Assembly: GCA_037953625.1 (NCBI GenBank)
Contig: CM075651.1
Span: forward strand, 152,908,001-152,972,000
Reading direction: 5' to 3'
Length of the DNA: 64,000 nucleotides
Source: Crotalaria pallida
Lineage: Eukaryota > Streptophyta > Magnoliopsida > Fabales > Fabaceae
The notes under the pieces are model-generated. The model ran no database searches and was not told the origin of the DNA. It was given only the letters and a program-made list of their open reading frames with translations. A program made the translations under genes and the position numbers. Of this stretch, positions 10,696 to 21,775 are shown piece after piece (the stretch's first letter is position 1; each line of letters starts with the position of its first letter).

Positions 10696-11676
10696 TATCA
10701 TATAACGTATCATTATTTTCCACGATCAAAATTATTACATATGGTATAAATTTCCGTTTTTTTTAAATTGAATTAATGATGAAATAAATTTTTGATTCTG
10801 TTATGCTAAATCATTATACCAAATTATAGCTCATATTTAATATTTATATATTCGTTTTTTTTGTTTTAACCATTTTTTTTATGAGACGTTTTAACCAAAA
10901 TTTATTCTTCATAATGATACTTTATTTAAATGATTGATACCAAATTTGCTTATATCAGAACTTACATTGTATTAGAACTTCTGAAATTACAACATTATTA
11001 TATCCGTTTGTTTTTTGGCTGGTATCTACATGTTACTAATTTACGGGATTTTATTAAAAAATTTACTAAAATATGATGTATTATATTATGCTAAATCATT
11101 GTAAGAATATAGAAATTAAAAAATTCAACAAATTTTTTTTTAAATATGATGTATTACATGGAAAATTTTTTTTTGGTAATCTTCTCCCTTTGTTCAACAA
11201 ATTAAAGAGAAAAAAAACCATAGAAAAAATATCATGACAAAACAATATTACATACCAGAGAGATTAAAAAAAATACTACAAAAATGAAAATTAAACAAAG
11301 AATAATGAAAGGGGATTCTTCAAACCCTAGAATCCCAAATCTTTTGAAGACATGAAATTGATGTTGGGGCCAAAATCCATCCAAATACAAATCATGATCA
11401 ACGGTGATTCCCGATCAGCAGTGAGAGAAAGAGGAGAGAAAGGAATGAACTTTTTTCAACGGCTCAGATCAAAATGAAGTAAACGGCTCAGATTAATGAT
11501 TGTTTAGGAGGGAAAATATGATTAAGAGGGAAATCTTTTTTTGCCCTCAAACTTCTCCTATTTTATATTATGTTGATAATGCATTAAATGAATGAATGCA
11601 TTTAGTTTTTATTTATTGTTTTTGATTAATGAAATTAAGAGAATTATGAAATTACTTAATGAGAATGTAGTAAAAT

Positions 11677-11777
11677 GTCTGCGTAAGACAGCCCAGGTGG
11701 CTGCAGGGACACTTAGGATTTCCCCCTCCCCAGGTCATGGGTTTTAGTCCCAGACCTCGCATGTAAACAAAAAAAAA
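11677..11777 (+). mobile_element. Short SINE of about 100 bp (A)
   Basis: The element starts GTCTGCGTAAGACAGCCCAG and has a box B-like GGTTTTAGTCC (GGTTCTAGTCC in B and C). It ends in an A run and is flanked by the 15 bp direct repeat AGAATGTAGTAAAAT (11662-11676 and 11778-11792). Confidence 0.85.
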
Positions 11778-11829
11778 AGAATGTAGTAAAATAACGGATT
11801 AATTAACAAAAAAAAAATTTTGTCTATTA

Positions 11830-12300
11830 AAAAAAAACGATGCTCTTTTAGAATTGGCCTTTGAACTTTTTTTTTATGGACTTTGTCCTGAACTTTGCTC
11901 ATACATTTGGAAATGGTCCATTCGTCACTTCAGTGATGATATGACTGATGACATGTAACGTCACATTCAATTCGTCACATTAATAAAAAAATTTAAATTT
12001 ATTAAAAATTATTAAAATTATATTTTTATAAGAAAATCTAAACTTTTTATTATTTTCAAAAGAATTGATTTTTTTTAATAAAAAACCATGTAGTGCATGC
12101 CACGTTATGTCGCGTAGCATGTCATTTGTGGATGATGTAAATGTGATGTGACTTGTCTTCGATTATATCATCATCATTATCCTAAGTAAAGAAAGGACTA
12201 TTTCCAAATATTTGAGAAAAGTTCAGAAACCCCAAACATAAAAAAGAAAAAAAAGTTCAAAGACCAATTCTAAAAAAACACCTACATTCATAAACTTAAA
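11830..12300. mobile_element. Fold-back MITE (A)
   Basis: The left arm contains TAGAATTGGCCTTTGAACTT then TCCTGAACTTTGCTC. The right arm carries the complement in reverse order (AAGTTCAAAGACCAATTCTA). The arms together span about 85 bp. It is noncoding and exact ends were not resolved. Confidence 0.7.
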
Positions 12301-12589
12301 TAAACCATAAAATAATTGCCAATAATTTTTCTCCATCAAGATAATAGCTTAACGATGTGTCAACTTTACATTGGTGATACATACATACATTGAAACTAAT
12401 GAAAATTGTGTTCTTTCAAAAATTCATTTTGGTCACATCATCAAACACTATATTATATTTTCGAATCCAAATATTGAAACCAGAGAGCTCCTCATGAAAT
12501 GGAACTCTCACAGGAAAAGTTAATAAAATAAAGGCAATCAAGTATGTCACGTGGGTGTCAAACACCGTGTTATATTAAAAAAATTAAAA
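12301..12589. other. AT-rich stretch without recognisable genes
   Basis: No coding frame or repeat was recognised. It may be the interior of the Helitron whose 3' end is at 13041. Confidence 0.5.
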
Positions 12590-12810
12590 AAAATATTATG
12601 ACATGATGTATAGGTGCAATGCTTCGATAAATTTTTTTAAAAAAAATATGACATGATGTATAGGTGCAATGTTTCGGTACATTACACTGTGTTATATTAA
12701 AAAAAACTTAAAAAATAAAAATAATAATATAACATCATGTACCAGTGCAAACAACAACAACATAAAAATAATAATATGACATCATGTACCGGTGCAAACA
12801 ACAACAACAC
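12590..12810. repeat. Two direct plus two inverted copies of a ~45 bp unit
   Basis: The unit ATATGACATGATGTATAGGTGCAAT occurs twice in forward orientation (about 12594-12672). It recurs twice as its near complement (TAACATCATGTACCAGTGCAAACA; about 12738-12800), so the region can fold as a double stem. The reverse pair is followed by CAACAACAAC runs. It is conserved in B (about 49805-50015) and C (about 61560-61780). Confidence 0.75.
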
Positions 12811-13013
12811 ACCTTATTAATATACATGTATACATAAACTAATAATGGATATATTCTATTGCACTAATTTATTGCTCGAGAAAAAAATTCTATTTCACGC
12901 ACACATGTACTTCCTTTATAAAAAAAAATTCAAAAATAATCATTGCATTTCTAAATTTTTCAATTTTTTTATAAACAATAATCCTAACTCGTATAATTTT
13001 TAAAAACTTATAA

Positions 13014-13041
13014 CCCGTGCATTGCACGGGATAAATACTAG
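13014..13041 (+). mobile_element. Helitron 3' terminus next to the neprosin promoter (A)
   Basis: A perfect 7 bp stem CCCGTGC-ATT-GCACGGG (13014-13030) is followed by ATAAATA and CTAG (13038-13041), then T. This is the canonical Helitron 3' end. The matching 5' end was not identified, so the length of the element is unknown. The same terminus lies at 50257 in B and 62012 in C, where the stem has one mismatch. Confidence 0.8.
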
Positions 13042-13047
13042 TTGCAA

Positions 13048-13055
13048 TATAAATA
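13048..13055 (+). promoter_or_regulatory. TATA box of neprosin gene A
   Basis: TATAAATA starts 61 bp before the ATG and only 6 bp after the Helitron CTAG. A transcription start about 30 bp downstream would give a 5' UTR of roughly 30 bases. Confidence 0.7.
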
Positions 13056-13269
13056 GGCAATACTGGAATGAAGTTTACCATCAAGAGATTGAGAAAGGAA
13101 TTGGGAAAATGATTAATATATTATTGTTTTTCATGTTTTTGGTGACTGTCTGTCATACTCAAATAGTTGACATGATGCAAATTACATACAAAGAAGATTT
13201 GGAGTTGGAGAGACAACTAAAGCTCATCAACAAGCTTCCCATCAAGAGTATTCAGGTATTCATTTCCCT

Positions 13270-13273
<4 letters not shown>

Positions 13274-13316
<43 letters not shown>
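13274..13316 (+). repeat. TA microsatellite in neprosin intron 1 (A)
   Basis: About 20 TA units. The counterparts at about 50489-50529 (B) and 62245-62287 (C) differ in length and contain GTATGTATA or GTATA interruptions. Confidence 0.9.
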
Positions 13317-13320
<4 letters not shown>

Positions 13321-14548
13321 CATATGCTTAATTTCTTTTGTTTAGTTTGATTTTATCTCATGATGTTAATTATATTTTTTTGTTGAATTTTGGTATCTAC
13401 AGACAAAGTTTGGATATATTGTGGATTGTGTCGATATTAATAAGCAGCCAACTTTTGATCATCCTTTATTGAAGAATCATAAATTGCAGGTGTATATTCA
13501 ATTAGAATACATTACAATTGATTTATGGTCTCATCTTCTTACTTGTATTTTTTAATGGTTTTTTTAATTCATTTATTTTAGAAAAAACCCAGCTTTCGGC
13601 ATACGAAGGCAAAAGCAAATATAAATGATTCACCAGGCAAACAAGTTAGGTTTGAGAAGGTTTTGTGTCCAACCGGAACTGTTCCTATCCGCAGGACAAC
13701 ACGTGAAGACCTAATTCGAGCCAATTCATCATTGAACACCGAAATCTTAGCTGAAGATAGCCCTGGTACTCATGTAAGTTTGGTCATGTACAACTATATT
13801 TAAAATAATCTTAAATTAATTATCTAAAATTAAGATAATAGTTCAATTTTTTGATTAATTATATGCATTTAAAAAATTTGTAGGTTGCAGAAGTAATTCC
13901 TACAAATGAAAAAACTTTTTATGGAGTAAAGGGAGTTACTAGTGTTTGGAATCCAAAAGTTAATAAGGATCAAACCAGTGCTGGTCATTTATGGGTTCAA
14001 AAGGAGAAGGAGATGGTCTCAACAAAATTATCATTGGATGGCATGTGAGATTTTAATTTACAAAAGTATCCTTATAATACTTTTCAATTACACTTTTACA
14101 TGTAAAATATTATTTTATTCTTTGCATTGGTATTAGGTGTCTCCACAATTATATGGCGATGATGGAACTTATATTTACTCACGTTGGACGGTATGAAATT
14201 TACATTATTTAAATTGCCTTAAGTGAAGATTTAATTTTCAATTTCGCTATGAATCTTTATTTTTTGCATGAGGATCTAGAGAAAAATAGAAGTTTCATTC
14301 CTTTAAAAATTAACATGATTTTAACAATTGACAGTCGGATAATTTCAAAAGCACTGGATGCTACAATGTACGATGTTCAGGATTTGTTCAGACTAGCGAA
14401 GTTTACATTGGTGCACGCATACCAGAAACATCTGTCTACGGTGGAGTATCGGCAGAGTTGGCGATTTACTTGTCACAGGTTATGTCAGTTATTTTATTGT
14501 TGTAAAAATAAAAAACATAAATAGACAAAGCTATTAGATTGATCACAC

Positions 14549-14857
14549 TAGTTATTTTTTGGTTACATATTAGTCCCTTAAGTTTTCTTTTTTAAAATAA
14601 GTCCTGTATATTGTTGTTGTCTAACAAATTTGTCATTTTCATTAATTTTTTTCGTTAAGTGACATCTGTCACTCAATTAGGTGCCACGTGTTAAAAAAAA
14701 TGGTTTAATAATTTTTTTAAAAAAATTTATTATGGTGCCAAGTTTTACTTAACTGAGAAAATTAACGGAAAGGACTGATTTGTTAAATAACAACAACTTA
14801 CATGACTTCTTTAAAAAGAAAAACTTAAAGGATTGATTTGTAACCTAAAAATAACTT
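14549..14857. mobile_element. MITE in neprosin intron 6 (A)
   Basis: The left end AGTTATTTTTTGGTTACATA and the right end (complement AGTTATTTTTAGGTTACAAA) are inverted repeats that continue for about 100 bp. The interior holds GGTGCCACGTG. Ends are approximate. Confidence 0.7.
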
Positions 14858-14904
14858 AAGAGACAATTATAATATTTTGGCAAATAAATAAGATATAACT
14901 TATA

Positions 14905-15104
14905 CTCTCTCCGTCCCAGAATGTAAGTGAAAAAATGTAAAATTTTTTGTCCTAAATTAAAGTTAAAATTGTAAATAAAAATATACATTAAATATTTGCT
15001 TCAATAATTGATTGATTTGAAAGACAATATATTAAAAGCATTTTCTCTTTTTTTTTTTTTTTGACTTTTCAATATTTTACTACTTACATTTTAGGAGGAG
15101 GGAG
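14905..15104. mobile_element. Stowaway MITE in neprosin intron 6 (A)
   Basis: The left end CTCTCTCCGTCCCAGAATG and the right end (complement CTCCCTCCTCCTAAAATG) are flanked by TA (14903-14904 and 15105-15106). It is 200 bp long. Confidence 0.82.
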
Positions 15105-15944
15105 TATGATAATTCAGCAAATTTAAATATTTTTTTGGATAAATATTAAACCAAGTTTATTGTTTTATACAGGATCCAATTACCAAAAATTGGTGGGTAA
15201 ATTTAGTGAACACAGATGTTGGATATTTTTCAGCAGCTTTATTCTCTAACTTGGACTCGGGTGATCAAGTGGGTTGGGGTGGAAAAACAACAACTTCCAC
15301 GAGCACCTCAAGTCCTCCTATGGGATCTGGACACTTTCCTGATGACGACTATGTTCATGCGTGTTATTTCATACATATTGCATATCAAAATGAAACTTCA
15401 CGTGAACATGATTATTCACCTCAAGTCTATGAAGCAAAACAAATCTCCGACAAAGAAAATTGCTATGGCATTGCATACTATGGAAATCAACTTGGAAGAG
15501 CCGGCTTTGCTCTCCAATATGGAGGTCCTGGAGGAGCATGTAACTGAAAAGAATATTTTTGGACAAACTTTGTTTGAAGTTCATCAAAAATAAATAATAG
15601 CATGTTATTGCAATTGCTTATAAGAATACCATTTTCTGGTATAATACTTCTTTGATTTTATTTATTAATATGTGTGATTGTCGTGCCATCAATTTGCATG
15701 GATCACCTAAAAAATTTTAAAAAAAAAGCAAAACAGTTTAAAAAATAGAATTCAAATATTACATTGCCAATTCCAAACCTAATTCACTATATCTTTTACA
15801 AACTACTCAATATATTATTGCCTAATAATGCTAATAAAAAAATATTATTATTGCCTAAAAAAAATTATGATTAGTACATTCTCTACCCGAAAAAAAAAGG
15901 ATGCCTATGCTCTTTTCCTAGTCTTTTCATTTTGTTAACTTTAC

Positions 15945-16435
15945 CTTTTTTTTTTTTGGTTTCCGGTGAACAGAGGGGCTAAACGCCCAAGAAAAAAAAC
16001 ACTAAACTACCGAAAATAATAAACATCACGGGGGAGACAGACCCCTCTTGCATCATTAGATAATAAGTTTTTAAGCTCCTGATTGGGAATGTGGATCTCG
16101 TGAAGACCATAGTCCTTCTACAAACTGAGATTGGCAAGGAAGTCAGCGCAAGCTTTAGCTTGACGAAAGGTATGCCGGAAAGAAACATTCCACTGCCGGC
16201 TAATGAGTTTGAAAATTCTCAGAAAGAGATTATTGTTGATCATCTCCTTGTCATCCTTATTCCTCCTACTGTTGATGATATTGATAACAGATTTGGAGTC
16301 ACATTCTATAATCAATTCTTTATAACCTTTAGTCCAAGCCCATTCCAAACCAATAAGCACTCCACAGCTCGGCTTTATACGCAGTACAAGTGCCTATTCC
16401 GAAGGAAAACTAAAACTTCGTAATAGCATCCCCAC
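15945..16435 (-). pseudogene. LINE 3' fragment with RNase H-like domain (A)
   Basis: On the - strand, 16360-16118 encodes 80 codons with GLEWAWTKGYKELIIECDSK and a later FRQAKACADFLANL, the pattern of the RNase H-like domain at the C-terminus of plant LINE polyproteins. The reading frame breaks down after LSL. The poly-T at about 15944-15957 on the + strand is the LINE poly-A tail, so the fragment is a 5'-truncated insertion. The upstream reverse transcriptase and endonuclease are absent. The block B copy is at 53150-53620. Confidence 0.75.
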
Positions 16436-17414
16436 AGCTCGGCTTTTTTTTTAATATAATATTATAATGCAAAACTAAAACTTCATAATAGCATCCACAA
16501 CAAAGTCGTCTTGAGATTAGACTAACTATTAGACTTTAACATATCAGCCTTACATCATAATTTTGCTATATATAAGATTTTATGTCAGATTTTTCATATT
16601 TTCTATTATCGTAGTTAAGACTCAACATATTCACAAGACCAATTCATCAATATTTTAACATCATGTACTTTTAGACTCAACTTCATTTCAATAATGTTAA
16701 CTGCCTTCAATTCAAACAAAAAAATCTCAAATATTTTTACAATGCATTAATATTTACGAATTTTCAAAAACTACTCCCACAGTCCTTTACATAAAATCTT
16801 TCTGAAACTTTTATTTCGAAAACTACTCCCACAAGCACTCCTATTTATTCAAATTTTTTAGAGTCACAACAATAATTAATGAAATAATTTTAAAAAAATA
16901 TATCAAAACAAATTGGTTAGCACATGTTGGAGTTAACTCGAGCTTCTCGATTTGCTTGAGACAAACAAAACAAAACCGTCACCAACTTGAATGTGTTCTA
17001 TCCTCAATTATTATGCTAAGATAGTGGGAAAGCCCAACCGACCTGATGAACCCAATGCCACGTGACACATCTAACCAATTGCGAGGTTGGTTCACATAGA
17101 AACAACAAAATTATATAAAAACACCAACACATTCACACAAGCGTACAAACAATCCAAGCACACTGGCAATAAGCAAAACACAAGGGACTGAACATCATGA
17201 TGAACAGACACGCGCGCATATAATAATAAACATGGCATAGTATTATGCAGAGAGTCATAGAAGATGTAAACTAGAAGGACTTTACAGGGGTTAAAAAGGG
17301 CATTAAAAAAAATCTGTGTCTGTTTGAAATATGAAGTATCGGTGCTTCCTTGATTTTAGGAATTGTTGTTTTGATTTTTCTCCCATTTGACCAAGAGGAA
17401 ATGGACATGATAAA
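16436..17414. other. Unassigned AT-rich sequence; block A homology ends near 16643
   Basis: From 16644 the sequence is not found elsewhere in the window. No gene, terminal repeat or RNA was recognised. A short direct repeat (AAAACTAAAACTTCATAATAG, with a CGTAATAG variant) lies at about 16405-16490. Confidence 0.5.
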
Positions 17415-18212
17415 TTCAAGGAGAGAAGGTCCAGATCCAAGAATCATCGAAGTCTTCAAAACTCAAAGACAATTGAGTGTTGGAATTGCGGAAAGATCGG
17501 ACACTATAAGAATCAGTGCAGGAGTGCACCAAAGAATCAAACCATGAAAAGAGAGGCAAATGTTGCTTCTACTTCAGGAGGAGATGATGCGTTGATATGT
17601 TCTTTAGAGAATAAGAAAGAGTCTTGGATATTAGACTCTGGAGTATCTTTTCATGCGACTTCAAAAAAAATTTATTTGAGAATTATGCCCCGATAACTTT
17701 GGCAAAGTGTACCTTGGTAATGAACAATCTTGTGAGATTGTGGATAGAGGTGTAGTTAAGATTAAGTTAAACGGGTCTGTATGGGAATTAAAAAATGTTA
17801 GACACATTCCCGAGTTGACAAAGAACTTAATCTCAGTAGGCCAGTTGGCCAGTGAAGGCTATACAATAGTCTTCCATGGAGATCATTGGAAAATTTCAAA
17901 GGGTGTAATGACAATTGCTCATGGTAAAAAGAGTGGTACTCTTTACAAGACAGCTGGAGCAAGTCATTTGATTGCAGTTGCAACAAATGAAAATCATAAT
18001 CTATGGCACCAAAGGTTAGGCCATATGAGTGAGAAAAGGGATGAAGATCATGCACTCAAAGAGTAAGTTACCAAGTCTTCGGTCAATAGAAATTGACATG
18101 TGTGAAGACTGTATACTTGGAAAGCTCAGACAAGTGAAAAAACCCCGAAGAAGGAAAGACTCGAGTTAGTTCACTCTGATGTTTGGGGACCAATGACGGT
18201 TCCATCTATTGC
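17415..18212 (+). pseudogene. Ty1/copia gag-pol fragment
   Basis: Three pieces in order belong to a copia polyprotein. First is a gag zinc knuckle CWNCGKIGHYKNQC (CX2CX4HX4C) near 17482-17523. Second is a protease start WILDSGVSFHAT. Third is the GAG-pre-integrase region with LKNVRHIPELTKNLISVGQL, LWHQRLGHMS and, in another frame, MCEDCILGK and LVHSDVWGP. At least three frame disruptions are visible: at the A run near 17663-17670, near 18035 and near 18140. Integrase, reverse transcriptase, RNase H and both LTRs are absent. It ends abruptly against NOC4-like sequence near 18212. Confidence 0.85.
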
Positions 18213-18867
18213 AGTATGGAGCGTGTCATCCACAATATGTATTACATTATATCAAATGTTCCCCCTCTTGAAGGCTCAGATGATACATCGAATATTGAAA
18301 TGTGGAGCAGATCAGGTGTTGTGTGCTTGTTTTCTTTAGGCTTTTTTCTCTTTTTTCCAGAGATACACATTATAATGAAGATCTTGACTTCGATCCTTTT
18401 GAGGCCAACATTTTATTCATAGAATGCATTATTTAGTGTTTTCTCCTCTTCATTTTTTCGTTAGGAGTTTGTGTAAAATACTACTGAGTATACATTTATA
18501 TTGATAATTATGATTTTTGTCCATAGAAAGTGATCATAAGCAGCTTTCTGGAGGCGTGGAGGCAGATGATAAGCAGCCAAAGCCCGAGAAGCAGAACAAT
18601 AATGTAATTATTATTCCATAATCATTGCTAAGTTAATGTTACTTTGCATTTTTTGGCTATTAGTTCTCTTTACCTCAACAAAAACCTTATTTAAGAACTG
18701 TTGTAATTATTTTCATCTTTTTTCACTTTTTGATGCCATATTTTTCTTCGTTGTTTTGCATATAGGTATTAGCTGCAGCTAAGATTACCAAGAAGATGAA
18801 GTTAAAATTTACTAAAGCATGGATTGGTTTTCTTAGATTGCCACTTCCACTTGAATTGTACAAGGAG

Positions 18868-20704
18868 GTAATCTTGGTTATGGTTTTGAACTTGGAATGT
18901 ATCTGCAACTTCTGAAACATGTTCTGCCTATTTTTTTAAATATATCTTAGTGTTTGTAAAAAGAGTGTTGTGCTAATTTTTTACATATATTGGACCATGT
19001 CATGAAAACGTTGGTGAGAAATTATTACTAATGATTGTTAAGGAGCAATATTTAAATTAGAGGGGAAATATGTTAAAATTATTTAGAACTAAGAAGGATG
19101 ATTCTAATTTTAAATAAATAAAAGGACAATCTAATTTAATACAATAGTCAATCCTCTATCTGTTGCCTTAAATTTTCAGTTTGTCACATTCCTTCACTTT
19201 GCTTTTCTAAAGCTCTTTGTTCTCTAAATATTGCGTTCTCTCTAATTAAAATTTGAACACTCCTTAATAATTTCAATATCTTTCCACCGAATCCCAAATT
19301 CCTAATATCGATTTGCCTGGCCTTCAAACTCAACGCTTTCCTTGATTGATATGTATGCTATTAATTTCCTTCTTTACCAGTACAAGTTCTGGTTCTGGAA
19401 TCTAGATATATATTATGCTTGTTTTTGGACTAAAAATAATTTCTGATATGTTCTGTGTCCTTGATGCCTATCCAATTCCTTACCTCCATTCCTATCTTGA
19501 ATCACTGCTAGCTATAAGTCCTAGTAACTGGTTCATCAACTTTTTATTTTTAATCAAAGATCGCATTCTCTAAGTAAGTATGTGCCTTTTGTTTTTAATT
19601 CAGAACTTATATTATTAAAACTCCTCCCATGTGATCTATGAAGCTTAGATAGTCCTTTGGCCCCAAAACCTTGGCAGTTAAAGTCAAAATAATTCCTGCT
19701 GCAACTGTGGTCGGTTTCTTAAATCAGGCTTACATTAGGGGTAACGTAAAACGAAGAACCTAAGTATAAACAGTCATGCCTTAGGATGATAATAAAATCA
19801 TTATCATCCCTATTTTCAACGGGTAGATCTTTAAAGAAGGTAATTACTTTTTGAAATATGGGATGAGATACTGGCACTAGTAGTAGCACTGAGAAGGCAC
19901 AAGTTGTCATAGTAATATTTTGGGACCTTACATGGACATCTAAGTTTGTTACATGGACATCTATGTGTGTTTTTTGGTCTATGTTATGAATTAGGATTGA
20001 TATGCAATATGGTTAATTTGGAAAGGAGATTTAAAAAATCTCCGGAAATCAAGAAGAAAGCTGAACTGCTTATTTGGACAAATTTATCCTTTTATACTAA
20101 TGCTAGCTGGAACATTAATATGAGCTATGACTTTAAAGCTTCTCTATATAATCATCAGAACACAACACTTTTTGTTTATTTAAAACTTCACAAAAGGGAG
20201 TTTGCTGTTGTCAATGATTTGCAGGTCTGCATTTTTTCTTGTTGGAAGAAGTGGTGATTTTTAACTCGATTTATTGTGTTGGTTAGAATGGTTTCAGAAG
20301 TAAAAAAATTGGGCTGGTGCAAAGTAATTGTTAGTTATTTGTTGATTATCAATGCCATGCTCTTCTAATTTTTTTTGGGTGATCTCCTTGCTTTTTATTT
20401 TAAAACATGGAAATCTTACATGTAGAGAGAATATGGATCAGATGGCTTTTATTTGTGAGTCAGATACTTTTAAGATTGGTAATATTGTTACTTTTCTGAA
20501 CAATTTTACTATTTGATTAGTTTCATTTTATGTATGTAAACTGTGAAGATGATAAGTAATTGATATAGTGGTGATTGTATATTTCAGTTGTATTCTTGTT
20601 TTAATGCCTGTTTTTCATATACAAATGAAACCATATACTGTTAAAACTTTTCTTCAAGTTCTTTTTTCTTATATTCCCTGAGCTACATGGTTTTTTATTA
20701 CCAG
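18868..20704. other. Long intron-like stretch of the NOC4 fragment
   Basis: It lies between two recognisable NOC4 exons. It holds a T-rich, noncoding sequence and an open frame at 19946-20257 that I do not recognise and consider intronic. Confidence 0.5.
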
Positions 20705-21514
20705 GTTCTTGTTAACCTTCATCAAGCAGTTATTCCTCATTTGTCTAATCCCATCATGTTATGGTAAATGTCTATACTACTTGAAAGTGGCATTTTGTTT
20801 TAATTTGATAGCATGTTGAAACCCGGCTTGTTAATTTATTGTGCAGCGATTTCTTAACAAGTTTGGAGTGAATCTCGTTTTTCATGTGTACTTGAACAAG
20901 TTTAGTTTGATCATGGAGATACTTTGGTGTTTGATGCAGGATAATAAATGTTTTATGAATTTAGATGATCTCTTCTCTAGCTTGAAGATCTATAAATTTT
21001 AATGATTTTTTCTCTGATTGTATTCGTGTTACTAATTAAATCAGTCATTCTTTGCCTCCTCCTTTCCAACTTCTCCTCACGAATCTGGTATGGTTAGTTG
21101 CAAAGGTTTGGTCAAGGATCAGAAGTTTCTCTAGTTTCACTTTTTCTTGCTTGCAATTTCAGCATCACTACTGCAGGCGGCAGCTTCCTTTTATTCTTCA
21201 TTCTCTTTCTCTGCCCTTACTCATAAGTTTTACTATATTGTCATTGTGACAAACAAAATTGACTGACAGTATGATTGATTCCGCATGATGTGCAGCCGCC
21301 ACCTGCTTAGATGATTGGCATTGTAATACTTTTGTTTTGCCCAGTTCTTTTTGGAGAGTAAGGTTTGATTCTTATTGGTGCCCTAATAAAAATAGAGGAT
21401 CGAGAAGAGTGCTTTTCTGAACTATTACAAAACACTGCTGCTTGCTCTCTTTTATATACTATGGAAGGGAACACATAAAGATATACTAGTACATGTTTTT
21501 GGTTCACTTTTACT

Positions 21515-21775
21515 AGAAGCGGTAATTTCGGCTGGAAGCTTATAAGCTAGGAGCTGAAAACTGAAAGCTGATAAGTTAGTTGATTGAATTTGAATTGTTT
21601 GGTAAGATTAAGTGATAAGCTACCTCAAGTAGCCTATCAAGTATGAATTTGTAAGCTCGTAGCTTATTGAAATAAGCCCTTTGACCAAACACCAACTAGT
21701 TGCTTATTTTTTGTCAAATAAGCTAGTTGAGGAGCTTGTAAGTTGCTGGGTGGTGTTACCAAACACACTTTAATT
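21515..21775. mobile_element. hAT-like MITE in a NOC4 intron-like region
   Basis: Purine/pyrimidine-rich arms with AAGCTTATAAGCT-type motifs appear at both sides. The right end (complement GTGTTTGGTAACACCACCC) carries the GTGTTTGGTAA motif common to plant hAT-type MITEs. No clear 8 bp duplication was identified. Confidence 0.5.

Larger units (their letters stand above)
7192..11576 (-). mobile_element. 4.4 kb Helitron on the - strand (A)
   Basis: On the - strand the 5' end TCAACATAATATAAAATAGG begins at 11576 after an A. The 3' end has the hairpin CCCGTGC-GAT-GCACGGG, then AATACTTA and CTAG (7192-7195), followed by T. The interior carries an exon-like segment (7908-8083), a SINE (8840-9050), decayed MITEs and long AT-rich stretches with several diverged tandem units sharing AAAATATGATGTTTTATAT. 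No Rep/helicase was recognised. It lies between two copies of a roughly 95 bp direct repeat (about 7090-7190 and 11580-11675). Confidence 0.75.
13109..15547 (+). pseudogene. Neprosin-family (DUF239) gene copy A, frameshifted
   Basis: Seven exons with GT-AG introns: 13109-13255, 13403-13489, 13582-13773, 13884-14044, 14137-14190, 14335-14478, 15173-15547. The order of parts is a signal peptide (MINILLFFMFLVTV), an activation peptide (IDCV-type segment, then FDHPLLKNH), the CPTGTVPIRR motif and the neprosin domain with SVWNPKV, GWHVSPQLYGD, TGCYN, GFVQTSE, MGSGHFPDD and a YGGPGGACN end. Exon 4 has one G too few at 14003-14004 (GG where B and C have GGG), which shifts the frame and gives an early stop near 14047. 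Neprosins are secreted prolyl peptidases. This copy should not make a full protein unless the missing base is an assembly error. Confidence 0.88.
1..16643 (+). repeat. Segmental duplication, block A
   Basis: This block is collinear and highly similar to 27133-53844. Base 1 corresponds to 27133, and the match runs through the CACTA end, MITEs, Helitrons, SINEs, neprosin gene and LINE fragment to about 16643, where A continues into unrelated sequence. A lacks four things present in B: an LTR retrotransposon (empty site at 5631), an 841 bp segment (junction near 3415), a 644 bp CACTA-end fragment (junction near 7005) and a MITE (junction near 8690). The left edge is outside the window. Confidence 0.93.

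Noticed and set aside
14249..14524. 91-codon open frame (and 51396-51731, 63155-63490)
   Set aside because: It spans neprosin intron 5 and reads exon 6 in the wrong frame. The correct frame joins the neighbouring exons.
15216..15593. 125-codon open frame (and 52420-52797)
   Set aside because: It is an out-of-frame shadow of neprosin exon 7.
19946..20257. 103-codon open frame between NOC4 exons
   Set aside because: No recognisable motif. It lies in an intron-like stretch of the NOC4 fragment and has no supporting splice sites.
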